DNA of 8,466 nt from Propionibacterium sp. (GCA_012837465.1 DURG01000050.1:1-8466), one strand, 5' to 3'. Positions 1-6,237 are shown, counted from the first letter of the stretch. Notes: generated by a model not told the origin, from the letters alone. Numbers and translations are program-made.

Positions 1-259
1 AGCCCTCGGTGAGCCGCTCGCGGGCCAGCGTGTCCTGCGCCTCGGCCTCCGGGCCCAACCTCGTCTGGGCGCGCACCCCGGCCTCGGCGGGATCTGCGGA
101 GCTGATCGCATTGCGGGCGGCGGAGGTGGCCAGTGCCCCGGCGTTGCCGAGGGCGAACGCGAGGATGCCGGTGGTGGCTGTGACGAGGGCGAAGAGCGTT
201 GCCAGCAGCACTGCGGACGCGCGGGCCCGGCGCAGCGCCCAAGCCCACCATGTCGTCAT
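1..259 (-). CDS. Partial membrane protein, probable FtsX-like ABC transporter permease (N-terminus only)
   Basis: Reading the minus strand from the ATG at 259 gives 86 uninterrupted codons to the window edge, so the C-terminus is missing. The protein opens MTTWWAWALRRARASA, a short cytoplasmic segment with Trp and clustered Arg, followed by one hydrophobic helix (about residues 16-38, rich in Val, Leu, Ala). A polar, Ala/Glu-rich stretch (about 45-86) follows and looks extracytoplasmic. One N-terminal helix plus a large outer domain is the usual start of FtsX/MacB-type permeases, in which the C-terminal half carries the remaining helices; that part is not visible, so the family call is an inference. 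Any other single-pass N-terminally anchored protein would look similar here. The gene is divergent from purF. A TACAGT hexamer on the minus strand (273-268) lies 8 nt before the ATG and no Shine-Dalgarno is evident, which suggests a leaderless transcript. Confidence 0.5.
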   Translation of the reverse strand, partial: MTTWWAWALRRARASAVLLATLFALVTATTGILAFALGNAGALATSAARNAISSADPAEAGVRAQTRLGPEAEAQDTLARERLTEG

Positions 260-267
260 GGTGCCCA

Positions 268-273
268 ACTGTA
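268..273 (-). promoter_or_regulatory. Putative -10 hexamer TACAGT for the divergent permease gene
   Basis: On the minus strand TACAGT matches the actinobacterial sigma-70 -10 pattern TANNNT and ends 8 nt before the ATG at 259. This would place the transcription start at or next to the start codon. No convincing -35 element was found. TA steps are rare in this G+C-rich DNA, which gives the match some weight. Confidence 0.4.
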
Positions 274-402
274 GGGCGTGGTTGTGGGGTGGGGGCGATC
301 GTCACCAGATGGATCCGGGCAGCTGTCGCGGCGACCGCAGCCGTCGCAACGCTCACCCATCCGCGCCATCCTGCCCGTGGCGGCATCGGGGCCGAACCGC
401 TG

Positions 403-408
403 TAGGCT
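403..408 (+). promoter_or_regulatory. Putative -10 hexamer TAGGCT for purF, leaderless
   Basis: TAGGCT fits TANNNT and ends 6 nt before the GTG of purF at 415, so transcription would begin at about the first base of the start codon. The stretch just upstream of 415 has no purine-rich Shine-Dalgarno at a usable distance, which supports a leaderless mRNA. No recognisable -35 sequence lies 16-18 bp further upstream. Confidence 0.45.
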
Positions 409-414
409 GAGCGG

Positions 415-1866
415 GTGCTCGGCAATGACGATCCCAGGGCCTTCGAGGGCCCCAAGGAAGAGTGTGGCGTCTTCGGGGTGTACGCACCCGAGGAAGACGT
501 CGCGCAGCTGACCTACTACGGCCTGTTCGCCCTCCAGCACCGGGGGCAGGAGTCCGCCGGCATGGCGGTGTCGAACCTGCAGCGCATCATGGTGTTCAAG
601 GACATGGGGCTGGTCAGCCAGATCTTCGATCAGGCCACGCTGAAGTCGCTCCAGGGCCGGCTCGCGATCGGGCACACCCGCTACGCCACCACCGGTGCCA
701 GCGTCTGGCAGAACGCCCAGCCGACCTTCCGCTCGCTGAACGGCAAGGGCATCGCGCTGGCTCACAACGGCAACATCACCAACGCCCACGAACTCGAGGC
801 GTGGTTGGCGGAGCTCGACCCCAGCGAGCAGCACGAGTCCAAGAAGAAGGCGATGGACTCCACGAACGACACGGCGCTGATCACAGCGCTGATGGCGAGC
901 TTCCCCGGCCAGGACGTCGAGGACATCGCCATGACGGTGCTGCCGCGCATCAAGGGCGCATTCTGCCTCACGTTCATGACCGAGACCACGCTGTACGCCG
1001 CGCGTGACCCGCAGGGCGTGCGCCCGCTGGTGCTCGGGCGCCTGTCCAACGGCTGGGTGGTCGCCTCCGAGACCGCTGCGCTCGACCTGGTGGGCGCCAG
1101 CTTCATCCGCGAGGTGGAGCCCGGCGAACTGCTCACCATCGACGTCGGCGGCATCCGGTCGCGACGCTTCGCGGAGGCCCGGCCCAAGGGCTGCATCTTC
1201 GAGTACGTCTACGTCGCCCGCCCCGACACCACGATCGCCGGCAAGAGCGTCAACGCCGTGCGCATCCGCGTCGGCGAACAGTTGGCCCGCGAGTGCCCGG
1301 CCGATGCCGACATGGTCATCCCCGTGCCGCAGTCCGGCATCCCATCGGCCGTCGGCTACGCCCGCGAATCCGGCATCACCTACGGCCAGGGCCTCGTCAA
1401 GAACAACTACGTGGGTCGTACCTTCATTGAGCCCAGCCAGACCATCCGCCAACTCGGCATCCGGCTCAAACTCAACCCGCTGCGCGAGGAGATCGCCGGC
1501 AAGCGCCTCGTCGTCGTCGATGACTCCATCGTCCGCGGCAACACCCAGCGCGCGCTGGTGCGGATGCTGCGCGAGGCCGGCGCCAAGGAGGTCCACGTGC
1601 GGATCTCGTCGCCGCCGGTCGAGTGGCCCTGCTTCTACGGCATCGACTTCTCCACCCGGGCGGAACTGATCGCGCCCGGCCTCACCGTCGACGACATCTG
1701 CCGCTCGATCGGCGCGGATTCGCTCGGCTTCGTCTCGCTCGAGGGTCTCACGGAGGCCACGCAGGTGCCGGCCGAGAACCTGTGCCGCGCCTGCTTCGAC
1801 GGCCAGTACCCCATCGCCATCCCACCGGCCCAGGCCGAACTGCTGCACCTGGAGGAGATCAAGTGA
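415..1866 (+). CDS. purF: Amidophosphoribosyltransferase (glutamine PRPP amidotransferase)
   Basis: PurF makes 5-phosphoribosylamine from PRPP and glutamine, the committed step of purine synthesis. The 483-residue protein starts at GTG 415. It has a 16-residue propeptide ending in Glu-Glu before Cys17 in ECGVFGVYAP; in the Bacillus-type family such a propeptide is removed to expose the N-terminal nucleophile Cys. The glutaminase domain follows, with the signature around LQHRGQESAGMA and NGNITN. The phosphoribosyltransferase domain carries the PRPP loop VVVDDSIVRGNT, with the acidic pair D369-D370. Four cysteines (C260, C406, and C457/C460 in a CRAC motif) match the 4Fe-4S ligands of the Bacillus-type enzyme, so this is the Fe-S, propeptide-bearing class rather than the E. 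coli class. Its stop overlaps the purM start in a GTGA arrangement, so the two genes are translationally coupled. The promoter appears leaderless (TAGGCT at 403-408). Confidence 0.97.
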   Translation: MLGNDDPRAFEGPKEECGVFGVYAPEEDVAQLTYYGLFALQHRGQESAGMAVSNLQRIMVFKDMGLVSQIFDQATLKSLQGRLAIGHTRYATTGASVWQNAQPTFRSLNGKGIALAHNGNITNAHELEAWLAELDPSEQHESKKKAMDSTNDTALITALMASFPGQDVEDIAMTVLPRIKGAFCLTFMTETTLYAARDPQGVRPLVLGRLSNGWVVASETAALDLVGASFIREVEPGELLTIDVGGIRSRRFAEARPKGCIFEYVYVARPDTTIAGKSVNAVRIRVGEQLARECPADADMVIPVPQSGIPSAVGYARESGITYGQGLVKNNYVGRTFIEPSQTIRQLGIRLKLNPLREEIAGKRLVVVDDSIVRGNTQRALVRMLREAGAKEVHVRISSPPVEWPCFYGIDFSTRAELIAPGLTVDDICRSIGADSLGFVSLEGLTEATQVPAENLCRACFDGQYPIAIPPAQAELLHLEEIK

Positions 1867-2909
1867 CCGAACAGAAGAGCGCCTACGCGGCGGCCGGCGT
1901 CGACATCGAGGCGGGCGACCGCGCCGTCGAACTGATGAAGCGCCACGTCGCCAAGACCCGCAGGCCCGAGGTGCTGGGCGGCCTCGGGGGCTTCGCCGGC
2001 TTCTTCGATGCCTCGGCGCTCAAGGGCTACGACCATCCCGTGCTGGCCAGCGCCACCGACGGCGTGGGCACCAAGGTCGCCATCGCGCAGGCCATGGACA
2101 AGCACGACACGCTGGGCTTCGACCTCATCGGCATGCTCGTCGACGACCTCGTCGTCGCCGGCGCGGAGCCGCTGTTCGTCACCGACTACATCGCCTGCGG
2201 CAAGGTGGTTCCCGAGCGGATCGCCGCCATCGTGGGCGGCATCGCCGACGCGTGCGTTGCTGCGGGCTGCGCGCTCATCGGCGGAGAGACCGCGGAGCAC
2301 CCCGGGCTGCTGGGCCCCGACGAGTACGACATCGCCGGCGCCACCACCGGCGTCGTCGAGAAGTCCAGGATCCTGGGCGCCCACCGCGTCCGCTCCGGCG
2401 ACGCCGTGATCGCCATGGCTTCCTCCGGCCTCCACTCCAACGGCTACTCCCTGGTGCGCCACGTGCTGCTCGAGCAGGCCGGCTGGAAGCTGGACAGGCA
2501 CGTCGACGACCTCGGCCGCACCCTCGGCGAGGAGCTCCTGGAACCCACCAAGGTATATGCGTTGGACGTGCTCGACCTCATCCGCAACGTCGAGGTGCAC
2601 GCCCTCAGCCACGTGACCGGCGGCGGCCTGGTCAACAACCTGGCCCGCGTGATGCCCGAGGACATGACCGCGGTGCTGCAGCGCTCCAGCTGGACCCCGC
2701 CGTCGATCTTCCAGCTCGTGCAGGAGGTGGGGAAGATCTCGCAGCCCGACATCGACGCCACCCTCAACATGGGCGTCGGGATGGTCGCCATGCTGCCGGC
2801 CAGCCAGGTCGACGCGGCGCTGGCCCTGTTGCAGGGTCGCGGCGTGGAGTCGTGGCTGCTGGGCGAGGTGCAGGCCGTCGAGGGGCCGGGCGCCGCCGTC
2901 CTTGTCTGA
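1863..2909 (+). CDS. purM: Phosphoribosylformylglycinamidine cyclo-ligase (AIR synthetase)
   Basis: PurM closes the imidazole ring, converting FGAM plus ATP to AIR, the fifth step of IMP synthesis in the cytoplasm. GTG 1863 is chosen because it overlaps the purF TGA and is preceded by GGAGGAG (1851-1857) at a 5-nt spacing; the frame is open further upstream but that part is only the shadow of purF. The 348-residue product matches the usual family length of about 345. Family signatures are in order: SAYAAAGVDIEAGDRAVELM at the N-terminus, DGVGTK (D66-K71), GGETAEHPG (140-148), and SSGLHSNGYSLVR with His191, aligning with the conserved active-site His190 of the E. coli enzyme. A glycine-rich HVTGGGLVNN motif lies in the C-terminal half. 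It shares the purF transcript, and its last codons overlap the following gene by 8 bp. Confidence 0.97.
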   Translation: MTEQKSAYAAAGVDIEAGDRAVELMKRHVAKTRRPEVLGGLGGFAGFFDASALKGYDHPVLASATDGVGTKVAIAQAMDKHDTLGFDLIGMLVDDLVVAGAEPLFVTDYIACGKVVPERIAAIVGGIADACVAAGCALIGGETAEHPGLLGPDEYDIAGATTGVVEKSRILGAHRVRSGDAVIAMASSGLHSNGYSLVRHVLLEQAGWKLDRHVDDLGRTLGEELLEPTKVYALDVLDLIRNVEVHALSHVTGGGLVNNLARVMPEDMTAVLQRSSWTPPSIFQLVQEVGKISQPDIDATLNMGVGMVAMLPASQVDAALALLQGRGVESWLLGEVQAVEGPGAAVLV

Positions 2910-3540
2910 GCCGCTGCGTTACCTCAGCAACGCCGACGTCAGCACGGCGCTGCCCACGCCGCTGCGCGCCGTTGAACTCGCCGGGCAGGCGCTGCGGATG
3001 CGTGCCCACGGCGCCGCCCAGGTGCCACCCAAGCCCGCCGTGACCTTCGGTGACAACGCATTCGCCAACGCCATGCCCGTGGCCGCGCCAGGGCTGTTGG
3101 GCTGCAAGTGGATCACTCTGGTGCCCGCCAACGCGTCGCAGGGCCTGCCCACGGCCAACGGGTTGATGATCGTGAGCGACGCGGAGACGGGTCTCCCGGT
3201 GTGCCTCATGGCCGCCGGCGCGCTGCCGCTCGACTACGCCAGCTCGATCGGCGCCAGGCTGGCGTCGACCTGCACCGTCTGGTCGGACGACGTGGAACAG
3301 TTCGCCGCCGTCGCGCCTGCGAAGCTGGGGGCGGACTATCCGCTGGCCACCGACTGGGTCGGCCGACGCCTCCCTGAACCAAACGTGGGCTCGCGAACGT
3401 TGGCCGAAGGGCGGCCGATGGGTCGCCTGCTGTGCCAGAACCTGGGCAACGCGGCGAGCGACATCGTCGTCGCCGCCGAGGTCGCCGCCACCGCAACCGC
3501 CCGCGGCCTCGGTCAGGTTCTGGAGGGCGAGCTCCGGTAG
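2902..3540 (+). CDS. Ornithine cyclodeaminase/mu-crystallin-like protein lacking the NAD-binding domain
   Basis: The start is TTG 2902, overlapping the purM stop by 8 bp; the first in-frame ATG is at residue 33, too far inside the conserved N-terminus. Residues 5-105 follow the family's substrate-binding half: RYLSNADV, an amphipathic helix, VPPKPAV, NAMPVAAPGLLGCKW with the expected active-site-type Lys69, then SQGLPTANGLMIVSDAETG. Residues about 165-206 resemble the family's C-terminal segment (GRPMGRLLCQNLGNAASDIV and a closing helix). The roughly 120-residue Rossmann domain normally between them is absent: there is no GxGxxA/G nucleotide-binding turn, and the usual TALRT substrate-binding segment reads ALPLDY. 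Total length is 212 residues against a usual 310-330. There is no frameshift or stop and base composition is normal, so it looks expressed. Catalysis by the usual NAD-dependent mechanism is unlikely, and its function is unknown. It is coupled to the purine operon, but a weak, distant GAGGGG (2880-2885) is the only Shine-Dalgarno-like sequence. Confidence 0.75.
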   Translation: MSEPLRYLSNADVSTALPTPLRAVELAGQALRMRAHGAAQVPPKPAVTFGDNAFANAMPVAAPGLLGCKWITLVPANASQGLPTANGLMIVSDAETGLPVCLMAAGALPLDYASSIGARLASTCTVWSDDVEQFAAVAPAKLGADYPLATDWVGRRLPEPNVGSRTLAEGRPMGRLLCQNLGNAASDIVVAAEVAATATARGLGQVLEGELR

Positions 3541-3572
3541 CGGGCGCTGCGCGCGTGCGGAATGATCGGTAC

Positions 3573-3614
3573 ATGAGAATCCATGGTCCCCACCCGTCGA
3601 AGGGCAGCCGGTGA
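3573..3614 (+). CDS. Possible 13-codon leader ORF coupled to the AEC transporter
   Basis: ATG 3573 opens a 13-residue frame, MRIHGPHPSKGSR, whose TGA (3612-3614) overlaps the GTG of the next gene in a GTGA arrangement. The same overlap joins purF to purM. The peptide has two His and two Pro and no obvious match. An AATGAT hexamer (3561-3566) lies 6 nt before the ATG, so the small frame could itself be leaderless. Chance occurrence of so short a frame is quite possible, and nothing else shows that it is translated. Confidence 0.25.
   Translation: MRIHGPHPSKGSR
3599..3604 (+). promoter_or_regulatory. Ribosome binding site GAAGGG setting the GTG start of the AEC transporter
   Basis: GAAGGG ends 6 nt before GTG 3611, a standard Shine-Dalgarno spacing. 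It supports GTG 3611 as the transporter start. Confidence 0.65.
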
Positions 3615-4558
3615 GCACGCTCGGGGCGACGCTCGCCGGGGTGCTCCCCATCCTGCTGCTCATCGCGCTGGGCGTGCTGCTGCGGCAGCTCAAGGTGCTC
3701 GACGACCACACTGTCGAGGGATTCAAGAAGCTCGTCGTCAACGTCGTGCTGCCCGCCGTGCTGTTCCTCGCCTTCCTCGGGCTCGAGTTCCAGCGCGAGT
3801 ACCTGGCCGTCGTCGTGCTGGTGCCCGGGCTGTGCCTCCTCCTGCTCGCGGTGGGGTACCTCGTGCCGCGACTCCTCAAGGCGCCTCCCGTCGCGCCCTT
3901 CCTGTTCACCGGGTTCGAGTTCGGCATGGTGGGCCTGGCCCTGTTCACCGCCGCCTACGGACTGGAGCACGCCCCCGCCGCGGCGATCGTCGGGCTGGGG
4001 CACGAGTTCTTCATCTGGTTCGTCTTCGTCACGCTGCTGAAGCGACAGAGCGATGGCGCGGTGTCGCTGGGGGAGACCGTGCGCTCGTTCGTCACGTCGC
4101 CGGTGATCGTCGCGATCTTCGCGGGCCTGCTGCTCAACCTCGCCGGGCTGGGGTCCTTCCTCGAGGAGAACGCGCTCACCGGCGCACTGCTCGCCGTCGC
4201 GAGCCACCTGGCGGCGATGATCGTGCCGCTGATCCTGATCGTCGTCGGCCACGGCTCGAGGCTGACGCGCGACGGCGTGCGCCAGGCCGCGCCGTTCGTC
4301 GCCGTGCGGTTCGTGGTGTGCCTCGCGTTGGCGCTGCTGGCGTCGTGGGGTGCGGGGGCCTGGCTCGGGCTGGGCGCCCCGGTACAGGCGGCGCTGTTCA
4401 TGCTGTTCATCCTGCCGCCGCCGTTCATCGTGCCGCTGTTCCTGCCCGCCCGGCGCGGTGGGGAGATCACGTTCGCCAACAACGTGTTGAGCCTCTACAC
4501 GTTGCTGAGCATCGTGGCCTTCATCGGCCATGTGATCGCGGTGCCGGTCGTCAGATAG
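3611..4558 (+). CDS. AEC (auxin efflux carrier) family transporter
   Basis: This is an integral membrane secondary transporter of the AEC family (PF03547, TC 2.A.69), whose bacterial members move organic acids such as malate or other small anions; the substrate here cannot be read from sequence. The 315-residue protein has ten hydrophobic segments in two groups of five: about 8-24, 40-60, 64-88, 95-116, 121-144, 161-184, 191-216, 232-256, 259-283 and 289-313. The FKKLVVNVVLPAVLF segment after the first helix is typical of the family (helix 2 with a Leu-Pro-Ala kink). The central loop (about 146-160) is short and charged, and the Pro-rich ILPPPFIVPLFLPARRGGE near helix 9 corresponds to the family's second Pro-containing broken helix. 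It lies 70 bp after the cyclodeaminase-like gene, with its own Shine-Dalgarno, and 34 bp before trpB. It could be an independent unit or read through from the pur operon. Confidence 0.88.
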   Translation: MSTLGATLAGVLPILLLIALGVLLRQLKVLDDHTVEGFKKLVVNVVLPAVLFLAFLGLEFQREYLAVVVLVPGLCLLLLAVGYLVPRLLKAPPVAPFLFTGFEFGMVGLALFTAAYGLEHAPAAAIVGLGHEFFIWFVFVTLLKRQSDGAVSLGETVRSFVTSPVIVAIFAGLLLNLAGLGSFLEENALTGALLAVASHLAAMIVPLILIVVGHGSRLTRDGVRQAAPFVAVRFVVCLALALLASWGAGAWLGLGAPVQAALFMLFILPPPFIVPLFLPARRGGEITFANNVLSLYTLLSIVAFIGHVIAVPVVR

Positions 4559-4579
4559 CCGAGCCCTTCAGGGGGCAAG

Positions 4580-4585
4580 TATGCT
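4580..4585 (+). promoter_or_regulatory. Putative -10 hexamer TATGCT for trpB, leaderless
   Basis: TATGCT is a near-consensus -10 element ending 7 nt before GTG 4593. The upstream ATG at 4581 sits inside this hexamer. The CACCCCC stretch between hexamer and GTG cannot act as a Shine-Dalgarno. Both facts favour a leaderless trpB transcript starting at the GTG. No clear -35 was seen. Confidence 0.5.
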
Positions 4586-4592
4586 CACCCCC

Positions 4593-5786
4593 GTGAGCAA
4601 CGCAGCAGACGGTTTCTTTGGTCAGTACGGCGGACGGTTCGTGCCGCCCCAGCTCGAGACTCCCCTGGCCGAGGTGGCCGAGGCCTATCAGGAGGCGATC
4701 AAGGACCCGGAGTTCATCGCCGAGTACGAGGCGCTCCTGACCGACTACGTCGGCCGCCCGTCGCCGCTGTTCAAGGCGCAGCGGCTCACCGACCACCTGG
4801 GCGGGGCCACCATCTACCTCAAGCGTGAGGACCTCAACCACACGGGCGCGCACAAGATCAACCACTGCCTCGGTGAGGCGCTGCTGGCCAAGCGGATGGG
4901 CAAGAAGAAGCTGCTCGCCGAGACCGGCGCCGGCCAGCACGGGGTCGCGCTGGCCACGGCCGCGGCGCTCGTGGGCCTCGAGTGCGAGGTCCACATGGGG
5001 TCCATCGACATCGCCAAGCAGCACCCCAACGTGGTGCGGATGAAGCTGCTCGGAGCCAATGTCGTCGCCGTCGACAGGGGCGGCGCCGCGCTCGCGGACG
5101 CTGTCGACTCGGCCTTCGACGTGTTCGCCGCCGACTACCAGGACACCTTCTTCGCCATCGGGTCCGTCGTGGGCCCGCATCCGTTCCCGACGCTGGTACG
5201 CGACTTCCAGTCGGTCGTCGGCCGCGAGGCTCGCGAACAGATGCTGGCCAAGGAGGGACGCCTGCCCGACGCCGTCGTCGCCTGCGTGGGCGGCGGCTCC
5301 AACGCGATGGGCATCTTCACCGGCTTCCTCGACGACGAGGGTGTCAAGCTGTACGGGGTCGAGCCCGCCGGGCGTGACCTCGGCGTGGTGGGGGAGCACG
5401 CCGCCACCATGACGCTCGGCACCGAGGGCATGCTGCACGGCATGCGCACGATGGTGCTGCAGGACGAGGAGGGCCAGCCGGCTGCGGTGCACTCCATCGC
5501 GTCGGGCCTCGACTACCCGGGAGTCGGCCCCCAGCACGTCCACCTGCGAGACATCGGCCGCGTCGAGTACGTGCACGCCTCCGACGACGAGACGTTGGAG
5601 GCCTTCAAGCTGCTCTGCCGCACCGAGGGGATCATCCCGGCGCTCGAGTCCAGCCATGCGCTGGCCCACGCCATGCGCATGGCCCCGGAGATGGGCAGCG
5701 ACGGCGTCATCCTCGTCAACCTGTCGGGCCGAGGCGACAAGGACATCGACTACGTGGCGGAGCGCCTGGCCGAGCTGGGCAAGTAG
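4593..5786 (+). CDS. trpB: Tryptophan synthase beta chain, stand-alone copy
   Basis: TrpB condenses indole with serine to give tryptophan using pyridoxal phosphate, normally in an alpha2-beta2 complex with TrpA. The 397-residue product (from GTG 4593) has the usual TrpB1 length and order: FFGQYGGRFVP near the start, EDLNHTGAHKINH with the PLP-Schiff-base Lys88, AETGAGQHG with the catalytic Glu, GSVVGPHPFPTLVRDFQSV, the phosphate-binding GGGSN (233-237), HSIASGLDYPGVGP, EGIIPALESSHALAHA and NLSGRGDKD. All catalytic positions I can check are kept. Several normally strong positions differ: KINHCLGEALL where KINNALGQALL is usual, and HMGSIDIAKQHPNVVRMKLL where the family commonly has a Tyr-Met-Gly and an Asn-Val-Phe-Arg-Met. 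No trpA or trpC lies within the window; the left neighbour is a transporter and the right one a decayed vapBC. ATG 4581 would add four residues but lies within the likely -10. Confidence 0.95.
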   Translation: MSNAADGFFGQYGGRFVPPQLETPLAEVAEAYQEAIKDPEFIAEYEALLTDYVGRPSPLFKAQRLTDHLGGATIYLKREDLNHTGAHKINHCLGEALLAKRMGKKKLLAETGAGQHGVALATAAALVGLECEVHMGSIDIAKQHPNVVRMKLLGANVVAVDRGGAALADAVDSAFDVFAADYQDTFFAIGSVVGPHPFPTLVRDFQSVVGREAREQMLAKEGRLPDAVVACVGGGSNAMGIFTGFLDDEGVKLYGVEPAGRDLGVVGEHAATMTLGTEGMLHGMRTMVLQDEEGQPAAVHSIASGLDYPGVGPQHVHLRDIGRVEYVHASDDETLEAFKLLCRTEGIIPALESSHALAHAMRMAPEMGSDGVILVNLSGRGDKDIDYVAERLAELGK

Positions 5787-5946
5787 GCCAGACCCAGTTC
5801 GTCGGCAGCGGTGAGCAACCGCTTGCCCCGCGTCCAGAGCTGACCAGCGGGTGCGTACCGACCATTCCGATCTCCAGCGCTACCTGGAGGTCGCGGTCAG
5901 GGCGGTGAAGATGGTCGATCCACACTGACGTATCCGCCAGGATCAC
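5750..5946 (-). pseudogene. vapC: Degenerate VapC (PIN domain) toxin with internal deletion and frame change
   Basis: From GTG 5946 (overlapping the antitoxin TGA as GTGA) the minus strand reads VILADTSVWIDHLHRPDRDL and on to GMVGTHPLV, 35 codons that match the VapC N-terminus including the first PIN aspartate (Asp5). After position 5842 the frame stops resembling VapC. Two bases later, in another frame (5839-5750), LWTRGKRLLTAADELGLAYL appears, which is the usual VapC C-terminus. Roughly 65-70 residues between them are gone, including the regions that hold the second and third PIN acidic residues (GELALG-like and VDAHLLAS-like motifs). The last acidic position, normally Asp in WTRDKRL, is Gly here. 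A functional ribonuclease toxin is therefore ruled out. Its tail runs tail-to-tail into the end of trpB, overlapping it by 37 bp. Other than VapC I see no plausible identity. Confidence 0.8.
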
Positions 5947-6140
5947 CGCTGCGCCTCACGCCTGCGGGGGGTAGCCGTCGCAGCCGGGTCGCTCCCGCCC
6001 AGCGCGGCGAGCCGCCGGGAGCTCTCCGCGCGGATCAGCGCATTGAGCCCCTCCCGCAGCAGCGCGGTGCGCTCGTTGATGCCGGTGAGCCGGCTGGCCT
6101 TCGCCAGGAGCTCCTCATCCAATGTGACGGTGGTGCGTAT
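5943..6140 (-). CDS. vapB: VapB-type antitoxin, start codon apparently lost (ATA)
   Basis: The minus strand encodes 65 residues opening (I)RTTVTLDEELLAKASRLTG, then INERTALLREGLNALI and RRLAALGGSDP, ending with a basic PRRREAQR tail. This is the PF09957-type VapB antitoxin pattern: an N-terminal DNA-binding strand-helix-helix and a C-terminal tail that binds the toxin. Family members usually begin Met-Arg-Thr-Thr; the codon at that place (6140-6138) is ATA, and a TGA lies two codons further upstream in the same frame, so no normal start precedes it. TTG at 6122 is the only upstream-side alternative and would cost the N-terminal strand that contacts DNA. ATG 6143 is out of frame and soon stops. 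The frame otherwise has no damage. Its TGA overlaps the vapC GTG. It is probably silent or poorly translated, left over after toxin loss. No good Shine-Dalgarno precedes it. Confidence 0.65.
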   Translation of the reverse strand: MRTTVTLDEELLAKASRLTGINERTALLREGLNALIRAESSRRLAALGGSDPAATATPRRREAQR

Positions 6141-6166
6141 GCATCAATCATCGCATCATCTGATGC
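6141..6166 (-). promoter_or_regulatory. Probable VapB operator: GCATCA repeats with a perfect inverted pair
   Basis: On the plus strand GCATCA occurs at 6141-6146 and again at 6153-6158; the second copy is followed after TC by its reverse complement TGATGC (6161-6166), a perfect 6-bp palindrome with a 2-bp centre. ATGCAT (6139-6144) overlaps the left end. VapB-family antitoxins commonly bind inverted repeats directly upstream of their own start, which is where this lies. Binding here is inferred. Confidence 0.45.
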
Positions 6167-6237
6167 GCACAGCCATGCCTGTTTGGGTGTCGTCGCTTCC
6201 CATACCTAGGGAGGTGGAGGGGATTGCTCAGGCTCGG

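Noticed and set aside
256..1848. Long open minus-strand frame opposite purF
   Set aside because: It mirrors the coding strand's GC bias, has an unnatural composition (runs of Asp, Gly, His, Arg), and purF is certain on the other strand.
3206..4531. Long minus-strand frame opposite the AEC transporter
   Set aside because: The product is an implausible Arg/Gln/Glu/His-rich string, the mirror of hydrophobic codons of the membrane protein on the plus strand.
5716..5946. Single 76-residue protein read straight through the vapC start
   Set aside because: Only the first 35 residues look like VapC; the rest is Pro/Ser/Cys-rich noise, and the true VapC C-terminus lies in another frame of the same DNA, so it is better described as a pseudogene.
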